Below, piece after piece: positions 63,611 to 64,000 of a DNA stretch of 64,000 nt (position 1 is its first letter; every line of letters starts with the position of its first letter). The notes under the pieces were generated by a model. It had not been told where the DNA came from and did not search any database. It was given only the letters and a program-made list of their open reading frames with translations. The position numbers were made by a program, and so were the translations under genes. Source of the stretch: Ewingella americana (GTDB lineage: Bacteria > Pseudomonadota > Gammaproteobacteria > Enterobacterales > Enterobacteriaceae); assembly GCF_006438725.1 (NCBI RefSeq), contig NZ_RCZD01000007.1:186001-250000 (forward strand). The letters run 5' to 3'.

Positions 63611-64000
63611 ATGTCGTATTCCTTGCTTATCATCAGTTCCCTTCTTCATCATCTGCACCATGCCACCTTCAGAAAAGCGCTGCCTCTGTTGGGCAGCCTG
63701 ACGCTCGGTGCCTGCCATACCGATGATCCGCAACCACAGCCGCCAAGGCCAGTGCGAACCGTCACGGTGTCGAGTACCGATCATGGCTCTGCCTATATCA
63801 TCACGGGTGAAATCCGCCCGCGAGAAGAATCAGCATTAGCCTTTCGTACTGACGGAAAGATCATCGCCCGCCGGGTCGATGTCGGTAATCAGGTTAAGCG
63901 CGGTGACGTGATCGCACTACTGGATCCGCAGGTAGCAGAAAATCAGCTTCGCAGCGCCCAGGCAGATTTGGCCAGCGCTGTAGCCGCCGAACGGCTGACT
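63611..64000 (+). CDS. RND efflux periplasmic adaptor (partial, 5' end)
   Basis: Start of a membrane-fusion (HlyD/AcrA-type) protein, cut by the window end after 130 codons. A lipoprotein signal (LLGSLTLGAC, Cys36) is followed by the adaptor text VRTVTVSSTDHGSAYIITGE, ESALAFRTDGKIIARRVDVG and the lipoyl-like half motif NQVKRGDVIALLDPQVAENQ. The start is the ATG of MSYSLLII, though other starts are possible. A pump gene probably follows outside the window. Confidence 0.85.
   Translation, partial: MSYSLLIISSLLHHLHHATFRKALPLLGSLTLGACHTDDPQPQPPRPVRTVTVSSTDHGSAYIITGEIRPREESALAFRTDGKIIARRVDVGNQVKRGDVIALLDPQVAENQLRSAQADLASAVAAERLT

Noticed and set aside
57649..64000. An intact prophage or integrative element at tRNA-Phe
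   Set aside because: No integrase, no repeated tRNA end and no phage structural genes can be seen.

Overview
The window is chromosomal DNA of an enterobacterium (Enterobacterales). Its gene order is the E. coli K-12 segment from gcvP to speC and the tRNA-Phe gene, nearly gene for gene. Three things differ from E. coli and point to a Yersiniaceae-type genome (Rahnella, Serratia or Ewingella-like; this is inference): proC sits between yggS and yggT, a lacI-lacZ pair sits between mscS and fbaA, and two ERIC repeats plus another long palindromic repeat lie between genes.

Layout. 1-542: non-coding, hairpin-rich DNA. 543-5080: glycine cleavage operon gcvTHP (minus). 5423-9937: pepP-ubiH-ubiI and ygfB (minus), with a 142-bp palindrome between ubiH and ubiI. 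10199-11396: zapA, 6S RNA and fau (plus). 11401-12388: a decayed gene and the acid-shock gene asr. 12723-17757: serA, rpiA, argP, a SIMPL-domain gene (yggE) and argO. 17932-24822: mscS, lacZ, lacI, an LprI-like gene and fbaA (all minus). 24951-29696: pgk, epd and tktA. 29945-37625: loiP, an orphan outer-membrane efflux lipoprotein, speB, speA and metK. 38010-43690: galP, sprT, endA, rsmE, gshB, yqgE and yqgF. 43626-49056: yggR, then yggS-proC-yggT-yggU-rdgB-hemW. 49111-54633: yggN, glsB, yggL, trmB, mutY, yggX and mltC. 54731-57648: speC and tRNA-Phe. 58461-64000: an accessory region with a broken type VI secretion (T6SS) cluster, a MipA/OmpV-type porin and the start of an RND-pump adaptor.

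How the genes fit together. One group feeds one-carbon and serine/glycine metabolism (gcvTHP, serA, fau, metK). A second is lower glycolysis and the pentose phosphate pathway (fbaA, pgk, epd, tktA, rpiA). A third makes polyamines: speA and speB convert arginine to putrescine through agmatine, and speC makes putrescine from ornithine. argP activates argO, and ubiH and ubiI hydroxylate the ubiquinone ring. Sugar uptake and lactose cleavage are represented by galP and lacZ.

Most of the window is ordinary core genome. The most notable points are the lac control region, which keeps the E. coli spacing of CRP site, -35, -10 and operator while its repressor lacks the tetramerisation tail, and the T6SS locus next to tRNA-Phe, which has collapsed to sheath genes, tssE, a tssK start scrap and a vasL gene with an in-frame stop. 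I found no CRISPR array, complete insertion sequence, prophage or clearly new system.
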